Below, in pieces: positions 50,887 to 60,067 of a DNA stretch of 64,000 nt. The notes below the pieces were generated by a model. That model was given only the letters and a program-made list of their open reading frames with translations. It was not told where the DNA came from and did not search any database. Numbering within the stretch: the stretch's first letter is position 1; every line of letters starts with the position of its first letter. This DNA is from Sediminicola luteus (lineage in GTDB: Bacteria > Bacteroidota > Bacteroidia > Flavobacteriales > Flavobacteriaceae). A program made the position numbers and the translations under genes. Location of the stretch: contig NZ_KZ300477.1 of the NCBI RefSeq assembly GCF_002514735.1, positions 373,879-437,878 on the forward strand. The letters are read 5' to 3'.

Positions 50887-53800
50887 ATGTTGAATAAAGT
50901 ATTAGCATTCGCCCTGCATAACCGATTGGCCATATTATTAGGGGCCGTCTTGTTGAGTTTGGTAGGTATCTATTATACCAAGACCATGAACGTAGACGTC
51001 TTCCCAGATCTAACGGCCCCCAAGGTCACCATTATGACCGAGGCCCATGGCATGGAGTCGGAAGAAGTCGAAAAACTGGTCACCTACCCCTTGGAAACCG
51101 CCATGAACGGGAGTCCGAACGTAAGACGTATCCGTTCTTCGTCTGCGGCCGGAATTTCCATAGTATGGGTAGAATTTGAGTGGGGCACCGATATTTATAG
51201 GGCCCGCCAGATTGTTAACGAACGTATTCCCATGGTGCAGGAGAACCTACCCGAAGGAGTGGGTACGCCTACCATGGCCCCTATATCGTCTATCATGGGC
51301 GAAGTAATGTTATTGGGTATACGGTCTGATAGTATTGCACCTATGGAACTGCGAAGTTTGGCCGATTGGACAATCCGACCCCGGATAAAATCCATTGGAG
51401 GTATTGCCAACGTAATCGTCCTAGGAGGCGACTATAAGCAATATCAGGTTATGGTAGACCCCAATAAACTGGCCCATTACGGCATTTCCATGACCCAGGT
51501 TTTGGAAAAAGTCAGGAGGGCCAATACCAATGCGCCCGGAGGTGTTCTTAAACAATATGGCAACCAATTTATTGTTAAGGGAAACGGTAGGGCCTATACC
51601 GTAGGGCAACTTCAAGAAAGTCTGTTGGAAACCCGTAATGGGTACCCCATAAAACTAAAAGATGTTGCCGAGGTCCGTATTGGTGCCGCCGACAAGATCG
51701 GCGATGGTTCAATGAATGGCGAATCGGCCATTATCATGACCATCTCTAAACAACCCGATGTAAACACTTTAGATCTTACGGCCCAATTAGATGCGGCCAT
51801 TGCCGGTCTAAAGCAACAATTACCAAAAGGGGTACAGATCAATAGCCATATCTTCCGTCAAGCCGATTTTATCCAAGCCTCGATAGACAACCTCCAAATG
51901 ACCCTATTGGAAGGGGCCTTTTTTGTAATCTTGGTACTCTTCATCTTCTTGATGAACTGGCGTACCACATTGATTTCACTCTTGGCCATTCCCATTTCGT
52001 TGCTGGTGACCATTATCGTACTCCAAGCCATGGGTTACACCATAAATACCATGAGTTTGGGCGGTATGGCCATTGCCATCGGTGCCTTGGTAGACGATGC
52101 CATAATCGATGTAGAGAACGTGTACAAACGCTTGCGGGAGAATTTTAAAAAACCAAAGCCAGAGCGTTTGCCCATTCTCGAGGTCGTCAGATTGGCCTCC
52201 ATTGAAATACGTAGTTCAATTATCGTAGCCACCTTGATTATTATCGTAGCCTTTATACCCCTTTTCTTTTTGGGCGGTATGGAAGGTAGGTTGTTACAGC
52301 CCCTGGGCATCGCCTTTGTAAGTTCGGTACTGACCTCACTCTTTGTGGCGGTAACCGTTACCCCGGTACTTTGCTCTTATTTGTTGGGTAATGGCAAGGT
52401 TTTGGCCAAGAAAGCCGAGGGCACCCGAATTGAACGCGCCTTACAAAAAGCCTATGGCCAACTATTGGAAAAGGTATTGGCGGTTCCAAAACTGGTTATT
52501 GGCGCCACGGTATTGGTATTCATGGGCAGTTTGCTGCTCTTTACCCAATTGGGACGCAGTTTCTTGCCCGAATTCAACGAAGGTTCTTTGGTAATCAATG
52601 CTACCGGGGTGCCCGGTATGTCCTTGGACGAAAGCAATAAAAATGGTCGCTTGATCGAGCGCTTACTATTGGAGATGCCCGAGGTCGTAGCCATAAGCCG
52701 TAGAACCGGAAGGGCCGAATTGGACGAACATGCCCAAGGGGTAAACGCTGCTGAGATCGATGTACCTTTTCGTTTGAACGGAAAATCAAAGGCACAGTTT
52801 TTTGAAGAGGTACGAAACAAGCTCAGTTTGGTCCCTGGGGTAAACATAGCCTTGGGGCAACCCTTGGCCCACCGTATTGATCATATGCTGTCGGGTACCC
52901 GGGCCAATATTGCTGTAAAGGTTTTCGGGCCGGACCTGCAACGTCTTTTCGAAATCGGTTCGCAAATCGAGACCGAGATCAAATCCATTGAAGGTATAGC
53001 CGATGTGGCCGTAGACCAACAGATCGAAGTTCCCCAATTGCAGATCAAACCCAACCGACAGTTATTGGCGGCCCACGGTCTAACGGTTTCCGATTTTATG
53101 ACCCAAATGGATATCTCTCTAGCTGGTGAAAAAGCTGGGGAAGTCTATGAAGGCCAACGCTATTTTGATATCATGGTGCGTTTACGTCCCGAAAGTAGGG
53201 AAAAGCAAGACCTCCTAAGACAGGTACCGATCGTATTGCCACATGGTTCCAATTTACCCATATCGGAACTGGCCGAAATTCGTTCGGTGAGTAGTGCGAA
53301 TACCATAAGTAGGGAAAATGTGGGCCGTAAAATCGTAGTGGCGGCCAATGTACAGGGTCGAGACCTTCGATCGGTGGTAGCCGACATACAAAACCAGGTA
53401 AAGGAAGCTATCGACCTTCCGGAAGGTTACAGTGTGGTATATGGGGGTCAATTCGAAAGTGAGACCAAAGCCAGTAGGCTCTTATCCATTTCGGCAGTAC
53501 TGGCCATCATCATCATTTTCTTGCTATTGTACTACGAGTTCAAGAATTGGCGCTTGGCCACTATTGTTTTGGTAAACCTGCCCTTGGCCCTTATTGGGGG
53601 AATCCTTATCGTATACTTTGGCAGTGGTATCGTTAGCATTGCCGCTACCATAGGTTTTATCAGTCTTTTCGGTATTGCCACCCGAAACGGGATTTTATTG
53701 GTAAGTAGGTACGAAGACCTTAAAAAGGAAGGCTACTCGGGAAGGCACTTGTTGAAAGCCGGGGCTTCGGATCGTTTAAACCCCATTCTCATGACCGCCC

Positions 53801-53985
53801 TGACCACAGGTTTGGCCTTAATTCCTTTGGCATTAAAAGGGGAAGAGGCCGGTAATGAGATACAAAGCCCCATGGCTATTGTAATTCTTGGTGGTCTATT
53901 ATCCGCCACCTTGTTAAACCTCTTGGTAATACCTTGTGTTTACGCCCTTTTCGCAAAAAGCGATAAGGTGTTGTATAACAAATAA
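50887..53985 (+). CDS. czcA: HME-type RND metal efflux pump (CzcA/CusA-like)
   Basis: A 1,032-aa RND transporter with twelve membrane helices and two large periplasmic loops. The N-terminal VDVFPDLTAPKVTIMTEAHGMESEEVEKLVTYPLE and the metal-pump motif AIAIGALVDDAIIDVENVYKRL mark the heavy-metal (HME) subfamily. It exports divalent metal by proton antiport through czcB and czcC. Exact ion cannot be told from sequence. A terminator follows at 54,001. Confidence 0.95.
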   Translation: MLNKVLAFALHNRLAILLGAVLLSLVGIYYTKTMNVDVFPDLTAPKVTIMTEAHGMESEEVEKLVTYPLETAMNGSPNVRRIRSSSAAGISIVWVEFEWGTDIYRARQIVNERIPMVQENLPEGVGTPTMAPISSIMGEVMLLGIRSDSIAPMELRSLADWTIRPRIKSIGGIANVIVLGGDYKQYQVMVDPNKLAHYGISMTQVLEKVRRANTNAPGGVLKQYGNQFIVKGNGRAYTVGQLQESLLETRNGYPIKLKDVAEVRIGAADKIGDGSMNGESAIIMTISKQPDVNTLDLTAQLDAAIAGLKQQLPKGVQINSHIFRQADFIQASIDNLQMTLLEGAFFVILVLFIFLMNWRTTLISLLAIPISLLVTIIVLQAMGYTINTMSLGGMAIAIGALVDDAIIDVENVYKRLRENFKKPKPERLPILEVVRLASIEIRSSIIVATLIIIVAFIPLFFLGGMEGRLLQPLGIAFVSSVLTSLFVAVTVTPVLCSYLLGNGKVLAKKAEGTRIERALQKAYGQLLEKVLAVPKLVIGATVLVFMGSLLLFTQLGRSFLPEFNEGSLVINATGVPGMSLDESNKNGRLIERLLLEMPEVVAISRRTGRAELDEHAQGVNAAEIDVPFRLNGKSKAQFFEEVRNKLSLVPGVNIALGQPLAHRIDHMLSGTRANIAVKVFGPDLQRLFEIGSQIETEIKSIEGIADVAVDQQIEVPQLQIKPNRQLLAAHGLTVSDFMTQMDISLAGEKAGEVYEGQRYFDIMVRLRPESREKQDLLRQVPIVLPHGSNLPISELAEIRSVSSANTISRENVGRKIVVAANVQGRDLRSVVADIQNQVKEAIDLPEGYSVVYGGQFESETKASRLLSISAVLAIIIIFLLLYYEFKNWRLATIVLVNLPLALIGGILIVYFGSGIVSIAATIGFISLFGIATRNGILLVSRYEDLKKEGYSGRHLLKAGASDRLNPILMTALTTGLALIPLALKGEEAGNEIQSPMAIVILGGLLSATLLNLLVIPCVYALFAKSDKVLYNK

Positions 53986-54000
53986 ATGCCGTTAAAAAAA

Positions 54001-54027
54001 GAAAACCGACTTAAACAGTCGGTTTTC
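54001..54027. terminator. Terminator after czcA
   Basis: The hairpin GAAAACCGAC-TTAAACA-GTCGGTTTTC is preceded by an A run and followed by CCTTTT, so it can work in both directions. The stop codon of the convergent small gene lies inside its loop. Confidence 0.85.
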
Positions 54028-54232
54028 CTTTTAAACGTTTTTCGATCTTACGTTTCTTTTCGGTGAGCCTTTTCATGGTTTCCATGAGTTCGGCATCCCT
54101 ATTCTTTTTATAGATTTCATTAATTGCCAGAATAAGCCGTTTGGCCTCCCTGGATGCGACCACCCTATCGCTGGTCGACATATTACTCATTTTTGCCTGT
54201 TCGAACACAGCTGCTTCTTCGAGTATGCTCAT
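54011..54232 (-). CDS. Small basic helical protein (73 aa)
   Basis: Not recognised. The 73 aa are predicted helical, with an acidic N-terminus (MSILEEAAVFEQAK), a middle SDRVVASREAKRLILAINEIYKK and a very basic coiled tail (RLTEKKRKIEKRLKGK). No signal peptide. It could be a small nucleic-acid-binding or regulatory protein. It stands alone between the metal and carotenoid operons, and its stop lies within the czcA terminator. Confidence 0.6.
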   Translation of the reverse strand: MSILEEAAVFEQAKMSNMSTSDRVVASREAKRLILAINEIYKKNRDAELMETMKRLTEKKRKIEKRLKGKPTV

Positions 54233-54356
54233 AAATTTTTTATTTAATATAAATTAAGCAAATAATCTTTAATATAACAGAACATTTTTTATCAATTCAT
54301 GTTATATGTTGATAACTTGTCCTTATAGTGGGTTAAAACGGCCCAAAATTAGCCTT

Positions 54357-54845
54357 TTAACTCAATATTTCATCAATAATTTTTCTCCTAAAGGAAAAAA
54401 TGGCCCTTAATTTTTTCCGCACCAACAATTCGTGAACGGCATCACCCAAGATTCCTAAAGGCATCTTATAGGTTATTTTGTCGTGCATAAGGGTGGTTTC
54501 ATTACCAAAATCTTCAAAAAAATGTTCGTGATGCCACATGGCATAGGGTCCAAATCGCTGTTCATCTATAAAAAAATGGGGTGCCTCCACTACGGTAAGT
54601 TCGGTAACCCAAGACACATGAATACCCGGAAACACTTGTATCTTATAGGTAATTATTTGTCCGGCATAGGCCATTCGATCTATGGAAGAGGTAATTTTAA
54701 AACCCATTTCCGGCGGCGTTATACGTGAAAGGTTATTTGGGTCTTTGAAGAAATCCCAAGCTTTTTCCATGGATAAAGGAATCGTTTGTTGGGCTTTTAA
54801 AGTATACACTCCCGAATGTTTGGTAATACTCACTCCTTCTTCCAT
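54357..54845 (-). CDS. SRPBCC-family lipid-binding-type protein
   Basis: A 162-aa START/SRPBCC-fold protein (LKAQQTIPLSMEKAWDFFKDPNNLSRITPPEMGF, SWVTELTVVEAPHFFIDEQRFGPYAMWHHEHFFED). The fold binds hydrophobic ligands. It is the last gene of the carotenoid operon and overlaps the lycopene cyclase gene by 16 bases, so a role in carotenoid binding or transfer is likely. It is sometimes labelled a cell-division inhibitor by loose similarity; the context does not support that. Confidence 0.82.
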   Translation of the reverse strand: MEEGVSITKHSGVYTLKAQQTIPLSMEKAWDFFKDPNNLSRITPPEMGFKITSSIDRMAYAGQIITYKIQVFPGIHVSWVTELTVVEAPHFFIDEQRFGPYAMWHHEHFFEDFGNETTLMHDKITYKMPLGILGDAVHELLVRKKLRAIFSFRRKIIDEILS

Positions 54846-55510
54846 CGTTCTATCAGCAATAGGTTAAAAAACAACATACTAAAGGCATAGGCCATATCCT
54901 CTACCGGAATGGTACCTAAACGGATACCCATATTCTCGCTATCGTTATACCAAACCACGGGTTCGGGAAGTCCGGTACCCGTTAGCACCCCATTAACCAA
55001 GAAAAAAGGAATCAATATAATGGGAAAAGCGATAAAAAAACGACGTAATACCGATTGGCCATATAGTAAACCTAAAACAGCGGCCACGGCCAAAAACAAA
55101 AAGTCGACCAGGGTATACCAGCGGTCATAAAAGAATAAAAGTAAAACGGCAGATAGCAGTATCATGGCTATAAGAATTCCTCTTACCACCGCTAATGAAA
55201 GTAACCATTGGGGCCTAAAATACTCAAGGCTATAATGGATAAAAAGACTCGCATAGGGGATACAGAAAAAAAATAGCCATTCCTCTATGGGCATACCCCA
55301 AATCTTGGGACCCAAAAAATAGGCCGGATTAAAGCCCCATATCCCATGGGCGGTAAACAGCCCGTCCCATACCAGAAATAGTAGGGCCACCAGCGCGGTT
55401 GCCACCAAAATCACTTTCCAATGTTTAATAAAACGCATCTTCGGATTAAAGGAATACCATAGGGGTATGCTCAAAGAGCCCAGATTAAGTGCCAAATACA
55501 GCCAATTCAT
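54830..55510 (-). CDS. crtY: Lycopene cyclase, CrtYcd-type membrane protein
   Basis: A 226-aa seven-helix membrane protein, the fused form of the heterodimeric CrtYc/CrtYd cyclases. Each half has its acidic motif: MPIEEWLFFF and TIPVEDMAYAF. It would close both ends of lycopene to beta-carotene. It overlaps crtZ by 4 bases and the SRPBCC gene by 16 bases. Confidence 0.9.
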   Translation of the reverse strand: MNWLYLALNLGSLSIPLWYSFNPKMRFIKHWKVILVATALVALLFLVWDGLFTAHGIWGFNPAYFLGPKIWGMPIEEWLFFFCIPYASLFIHYSLEYFRPQWLLSLAVVRGILIAMILLSAVLLLFFYDRWYTLVDFLFLAVAAVLGLLYGQSVLRRFFIAFPIILIPFFLVNGVLTGTGLPEPVVWYNDSENMGIRLGTIPVEDMAYAFSMLFFNLLLIERWKKE

Positions 55511-55968
55511 TTCAAACGGGCTTCCTTAAAATACTTGGAGGGCACCCACAACATTCCGAAACATTCGCCATGGGCCTTACCCAAATGTTTATGATGAATC
55601 TTATGTGCTTTACGCAAGCCCCTTAAATACCAGCTTTTGGTGCGTTTGAACCAATTGAACCGTTGATGGATCAAAACATCATGTACCAAAAAATAGGCTA
55701 TCCCATAGCAAAGTATACCGAGCCCAATAAAAAACCTGAAATTCAATTCCGGGGCCACCCCATAGTAAAAGAGTAGGATACTCGGTATGGCAAAAATGAC
55801 GAAAAAAGCATCGTTTTTTTCAAATATACCCTGATACTTAGGCTGGTGATGGTCTTCGTGCAAGTACCACAGAAAGCCGTGCATAACAAATTTATGCGTA
55901 CACCAGGTAACGCCCTCCATCAAGAGAAAGGTAATAACGGTTATTGATAAAAACAATAAAATATCCAT
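55507..55968 (-). CDS. crtZ: Beta-carotene hydroxylase
   Basis: A 153-aa membrane di-iron hydroxylase with the His clusters HKFVMHG, HEDHH, HDVLIHQRF and HKIHHKH. It adds hydroxyl groups at C3 and C3', giving zeaxanthin from beta-carotene. Gene order crtI-crtB-crtZ-crtY supports this. Starts 10 bases after crtB. Confidence 0.93.
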   Translation of the reverse strand: MDILLFLSITVITFLLMEGVTWCTHKFVMHGFLWYLHEDHHQPKYQGIFEKNDAFFVIFAIPSILLFYYGVAPELNFRFFIGLGILCYGIAYFLVHDVLIHQRFNWFKRTKSWYLRGLRKAHKIHHKHLGKAHGECFGMLWVPSKYFKEARLK

Positions 55969-55978
55969 CCCCTTAAAG

Positions 55979-56818
55979 TTATAAAATATTCAGTTTATAT
56001 CGAACGAAAGAACGGGCCAAGAGGTTTACCTTCATCACATCGGACACCCGAATACGGGTATCGAGTATTTTGTGGGAAGGCGTTGCTTCCAATTTTTTCA
56101 ATAATTTTAAATAATACCTATAGGCGGTGTACACCCCAAAACGCGCCTCGAGGGGTAGTTGCACGATGCCCTTGTAGGCCAAGGCAAAATCTTCTTTAAT
56201 CTCAGCCACGATAAGGGCCTTGTCAGAAACACTTAAATTGCCCATATCGACATTGGGAAAATAAGAGCGGTTCAATACTTGATAATCATCTTTAAGATCC
56301 CGCAAGAAATTAACCTTCTGAAAGGCACTGCCCAAGCGCATGGCGGCACTTTTAAGGTTTTCATACTTTACCCGATCCCCGTTAACAAAGACCTTTAGAC
56401 ACATGAGGCCTACTACATCGGCCGAACCATAAATATAGGCATCTATCTCGTCTTGGGTATTGTAATCGGATTTGTGTAGATCGGAACGCATACTGGCCAA
56501 AAATGCCTTGACCAAACTATCGTCTATATCGTATTTACGTACGGTGGCCTGAAAAGCATTCAAAACCGGGTTCATACTTATGCCCCTTTCCATCGCCTTG
56601 TAATAGGCAAATTCAAACTCGTCCAATAATTGGCCTTTATCGTAATCATGAAAGGTATCGACGATTTCATCGGCAAAGCGAACAAAGCCATAAATATCAT
56701 AAATCGATTGCCTTATCGACGGGGCCAGCATTTTAACCGCCATAGAAAAAGAGGTACTGTACTTTTTGGTAACCGAACGGCTACACTCATGGCTTACTTG
56801 ATCAAAAAGAATTTTCAT
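55979..56818 (-). CDS. crtB: Phytoene synthase
   Basis: A 279-aa squalene/phytoene synthase-fold enzyme that joins two geranylgeranyl diphosphates to phytoene. The first Asp-rich motif is FVRFADEIVDTF and the second LRDLKDDYQ; YIYGSADVVGLM is also conserved. It overlaps the end of crtI by 4 bases. Confidence 0.95.
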   Translation of the reverse strand: MKILFDQVSHECSRSVTKKYSTSFSMAVKMLAPSIRQSIYDIYGFVRFADEIVDTFHDYDKGQLLDEFEFAYYKAMERGISMNPVLNAFQATVRKYDIDDSLVKAFLASMRSDLHKSDYNTQDEIDAYIYGSADVVGLMCLKVFVNGDRVKYENLKSAAMRLGSAFQKVNFLRDLKDDYQVLNRSYFPNVDMGNLSVSDKALIVAEIKEDFALAYKGIVQLPLEARFGVYTAYRYYLKLLKKLEATPSHKILDTRIRVSDVMKVNLLARSFVRYKLNIL

Positions 56819-58278
56819 GCTGATGATTTTTGAATGAGTTCTGAAGCTATTTTTCCGGATATCAACGAAGGGGGCACCCCAGGTCCGGGAACGGTCAATT
56901 GGCCTGTAAAAAACAAATTGGAAACTTTTCCGCTCTGTATTTTTGGCCTTAAAAATGCGGTCTGGGTAAGTATATTGGCCAAGCCATAGGCATTGCCTTT
57001 ATAGGAATTGTATTCCGACTTAAAGTCGTTGACACAAAACGATTTTTTAAATATGATATGGTCCCTGGCCTTAAAATCGGTCAAATCTTCGAAACGATCC
57101 ATTATTTTATGGAAATACCTTTCCCGTAGCTTTGGGGTATCCTCCAAATCGGGTGCCAAGGGAATTAAAAAAGTGGCGGCTTCGCATCCTTCAGGGGCAA
57201 AGGCCGTGTCTGTTTTTGAAGGGAAACTTCCATAGAACAAAGGCTGCTCTGGCCATGCCGGGTTATCGTAAATGGCCTGGGCATGTATGTCGAAATCGGT
57301 GTCGAAAAACAAGGTATGGTGTTCCACGTTGGGCAACTTTGTATCAAATCCTATATAAAACAGTAGGGATGAGGGTGCCAAAACCCGCTTATCCCAATAC
57401 TTTTCACTGTATTGCCTATACTCTGGAGGTAATAATTTTTCGGTATGGTGGTAATCTGCCCCACTTAGTACGATATCGGCATCAAAAAACTCCCCTTGAG
57501 CGACAAGTCCGGTAGTTATACCATTTTCGATTCGTATTTCGTCTATGGCAATACCGGTCTTAAAGTTTACGCCCAATTCTACGGCCAAAGCGGTCATGGC
57601 ACTTATCACTTCAGACATCCCCCCTTTGGGGTGCCAAGTACCCAAACCAAAGTCGGCCCAGTTCATAAAGTTATAAAATCCGGGGGTATTGTCTGGCTTG
57701 GCCCCAAGGAAAAGTATCGGGAACTCAAGCAATTGCACCAATTTTTTGTTTTTAATACGCTTGCGTACTTGGGTACGAATGGTCCCAAAAAACTGGTTTA
57801 CCCGTGTTATGGTTTGGCCATTAACCAATTCCAATGGCGATTTACCTGGTAGGTAGACCATTTTTTCTACCGCAATGCCATAATTTTTCCGCGCCATTTT
57901 GAGAAAACGTTCTAAATGGGCGGCACTACCGGGCTCTTCTTTTTCAAACAAGGCAAGAATCTGATCAAGATAGCCACTAATGGTTAAATCTTCATCTTTT
58001 CCAAAATATACCTTATAAGCAGGATCTAATCTTTCCAAAACATAATAGTCGGAAGGTTTTCTATCGAAGTCGGCAAAGAATTTTTCGAAAACATCGGGCA
58101 TCCAATACCATGTTGGCCCCATATCAAACATAAAACCATCTTTACGAAACACACTGGCGCGCCCACCAATACTGGTATTTTTTTCAAATACGGTAACCTC
58201 AAAACCTGCTTTTGCCAGATAGGCAGAAGCCGCTAGGGATGAAAATCCGGAACCAATTAAAGCTACTTTTTTCTTCAT
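56815..58278 (-). CDS. crtI: Phytoene desaturase
   Basis: A 487-aa FAD enzyme that introduces the double bonds from phytoene to lycopene. It begins KKVALIGSGFSSLAASAYLAKAGFEVTVFEKN, the dinucleotide-binding fold, followed by SIGGRASVFRKDGFMFDMGPTWYW; the C-terminal NLFFTGQLTVPGPGVPPSLISGK is typical. It is the first gene of the carotenoid operon. A palindrome and a -7 box lie within 35 bases of the ATG, suggesting direct repression by the B12-type regulator and a nearly leaderless mRNA. Confidence 0.95.
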   Translation of the reverse strand: MKKKVALIGSGFSSLAASAYLAKAGFEVTVFEKNTSIGGRASVFRKDGFMFDMGPTWYWMPDVFEKFFADFDRKPSDYYVLERLDPAYKVYFGKDEDLTISGYLDQILALFEKEEPGSAAHLERFLKMARKNYGIAVEKMVYLPGKSPLELVNGQTITRVNQFFGTIRTQVRKRIKNKKLVQLLEFPILFLGAKPDNTPGFYNFMNWADFGLGTWHPKGGMSEVISAMTALAVELGVNFKTGIAIDEIRIENGITTGLVAQGEFFDADIVLSGADYHHTEKLLPPEYRQYSEKYWDKRVLAPSSLLFYIGFDTKLPNVEHHTLFFDTDFDIHAQAIYDNPAWPEQPLFYGSFPSKTDTAFAPEGCEAATFLIPLAPDLEDTPKLRERYFHKIMDRFEDLTDFKARDHIIFKKSFCVNDFKSEYNSYKGNAYGLANILTQTAFLRPKIQSGKVSNLFFTGQLTVPGPGVPPSLISGKIASELIQKSSA

Positions 58279-58279
58279 T

Positions 58280-58309
58280 TGTCTAACAAATATAATATTT
58301 TGTTGGACA
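58280..58309 (-). promoter_or_regulatory. crtI promoter with palindromic operator
   Basis: On the minus strand TGTCCAACAAA and TTTGTTAGACA form an inverted repeat (10 of 11 bases match) with an 8-base spacer. The box TATATTTG (TAnnTTTG type) lies across the spacer and right half-site, and the ATG of crtI comes 8 bases after it. A bound repressor would cover the promoter directly. Confidence 0.72.
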
Positions 58310-58350
58310 TTTAAATAAAAAAAAAGGAAATAGCAGGAAGTATAGGGGGC

Positions 58351-59241
58351 TTAGGCCGTTTTCAAAGCACCCAAAACATCATTCATTCCAAAGAAAAATC
58401 TCATATTGGAACTCGGCGGGGTTATATGCTGTAATTTTTTACCAATGGCCCAATACCCATTGTTTTTGGGGCTGATCATTTCCGCTATTTTCAAAAGGTA
58501 AGCTTCCATTTCATCACTTTCCGGGCTCACTACAAAATAGCTTACAAAGGTGATGTCCTCGAATTGTTCTTTGATAAAATTCAGGTTGTTCAGGGGTACG
58601 TTAGCACCGAGGTATACTGTTCTATATCCTAATTTTAAGAGCTGGTAATTGATATAGAGTAGGCCCAATTCGTGTAGTTCACCTTCGGGTAAATACAAGG
58701 CGAATGTTTTTGGGGCATTTTCATTTCTAGGTAAACGTTCTATTTCTACCTGAAGTTTTCTTTGGATGAGTGCCGATATAAAATGTTCGTGGGCCGGGGT
58801 AATGGAATCGGTTTGCCACAATCGTCCGATAAACGACAACAGGGGCATAAAACAATCTTCGAACAGGCTCTCAAAATCCATTTTACGGGCCAAACGCGCA
58901 TAGGCAGTATCGAACAAAGCTTGGTCGAAAGCATACATGGCCATTTTAAAATCGCTAAGTACCAAGGTTCTCGTGTTCTCATCCAAAGCCAGTTCTGACA
59001 CCATTTGTTTAATGGCGCTATCTGACATAGCCGCGATTTTCGATATTTTGACCCCGTGGGTATATAAGGTAGTTACATTTAGAAGCTTTTTAAGATCGTC
59101 TAAACAATACAACCGAACATTTCGCGATTTACGCTTGGGCTCGAAAAGATCATAACGTTTTTCCCAGACCCGTAAGGTATGGGCCTTAATTCCTGAAATA
59201 TTCTCAAAATCTCCTATCGTAAACTCTTGTTTTATCAGCAT
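58351..59241 (-). CDS. carH: CarH/LitR-like B12-binding MerR regulator
   Basis: A 296-aa regulator: MerR HTH (FTIGDFENISGIKAHTLRVWEKRYDLFEPKR), a helical linker, and a cobalamin-binding domain. The light-sensor signature W-x9-EH is present (Trp142, Glu152, His153), as is the ExHxxG motif (Glu188, His190, Gly193) whose His can ligate cobalt. These are the features of adenosylcobalamin photoreceptors such as Thermus CarH, so it probably represses carotenoid genes in the dark. It lies 72 bases upstream of crtI in the same direction, with the palindrome between them. Confidence 0.88.
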   Translation of the reverse strand: MLIKQEFTIGDFENISGIKAHTLRVWEKRYDLFEPKRKSRNVRLYCLDDLKKLLNVTTLYTHGVKISKIAAMSDSAIKQMVSELALDENTRTLVLSDFKMAMYAFDQALFDTAYARLARKMDFESLFEDCFMPLLSFIGRLWQTDSITPAHEHFISALIQRKLQVEIERLPRNENAPKTFALYLPEGELHELGLLYINYQLLKLGYRTVYLGANVPLNNLNFIKEQFEDITFVSYFVVSPESDEMEAYLLKIAEMISPKNNGYWAIGKKLQHITPPSSNMRFFFGMNDVLGALKTA

Positions 59242-59333
59242 TTGTTAATCTATTTCAGTATTTTAATAAACAAAAATACGAAAACTGTAAGAAAGCCGGA
59301 TTTTTGTAGGTTTATGGTTAGAAATAGGGAATT

Positions 59334-60044
59334 ATGGAAATACAGGATAAAGTAGCCTACATCACCGGAGGCTCTAAAGGAATAGGGCTTGGCGTGGCCC
59401 AAGTGTTATTGGACGCCGGTATGTGTGTGGCCATAAGTGGTCGTGATCTTAAAAGCCTTCAAGAGGCCGAGAAAACACTCGGGAATCCGGAACGGGTGTT
59501 CTCAGTGGTCTCTGATGTGACCGAACCTACGGCCGAAATCAGGGCCGTATCTATGGTCTTAGATCGGTTTGGCCAAATAGATCTGGTTTTGGCCAATGCC
59601 GGGGTGGGACACTTTGCCCCCATAGACGAACTAAAATTAGAGTCTTGGAAACAGATGATAGACACCAATCTCAGTGGGGCCTTTTATACCTTAAAAGCCA
59701 CGGTTGAAGCTTTAAAAAGAAGCAAAGGCTATTATATGACCTTGGCCAGCTTGGCCGGCACCAATTTTTTCGCACAAGGGGCCGGTTACAATGCCTCTAA
59801 GTTCGGGGTAGTTGGTTTTACCCAGGCCGCCATGTTAGATCTAAGACCCTATGATATTAAAGTAACTACGATTATGCCTGGGTCGGTAGCCACCTACTTT
59901 AATAACAATATACCCGATGAATCGGATGCCTGGAAGATACAGCCAGAAGATATAGGCCAATTGGTTTTAGATTTAATGCGAATGCACCCCCGTACATTAC
60001 CCTCTAAAGTAGAAGTTCGTCCTAGCCGACCCGATAAAAAATAA
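59334..60044 (+). CDS. Short-chain dehydrogenase/reductase
   Basis: A 236-aa SDR with the cofactor motif TGGSKGIGLG, the NAGVGHF segment, the serine in TLASLAGTNFF and the catalytic Tyr-Lys in YNASKFG. It reduces or oxidises an unknown alcohol or ketone. It is divergent from the carH gene (92 bases apart) and convergent with the nuclease gene. Substrate cannot be deduced. Confidence 0.9.
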   Translation: MEIQDKVAYITGGSKGIGLGVAQVLLDAGMCVAISGRDLKSLQEAEKTLGNPERVFSVVSDVTEPTAEIRAVSMVLDRFGQIDLVLANAGVGHFAPIDELKLESWKQMIDTNLSGAFYTLKATVEALKRSKGYYMTLASLAGTNFFAQGAGYNASKFGVVGFTQAAMLDLRPYDIKVTTIMPGSVATYFNNNIPDESDAWKIQPEDIGQLVLDLMRMHPRTLPSKVEVRPSRPDKK

Positions 60045-60067
60045 ACGGTTAACATTATGAATTTAAG

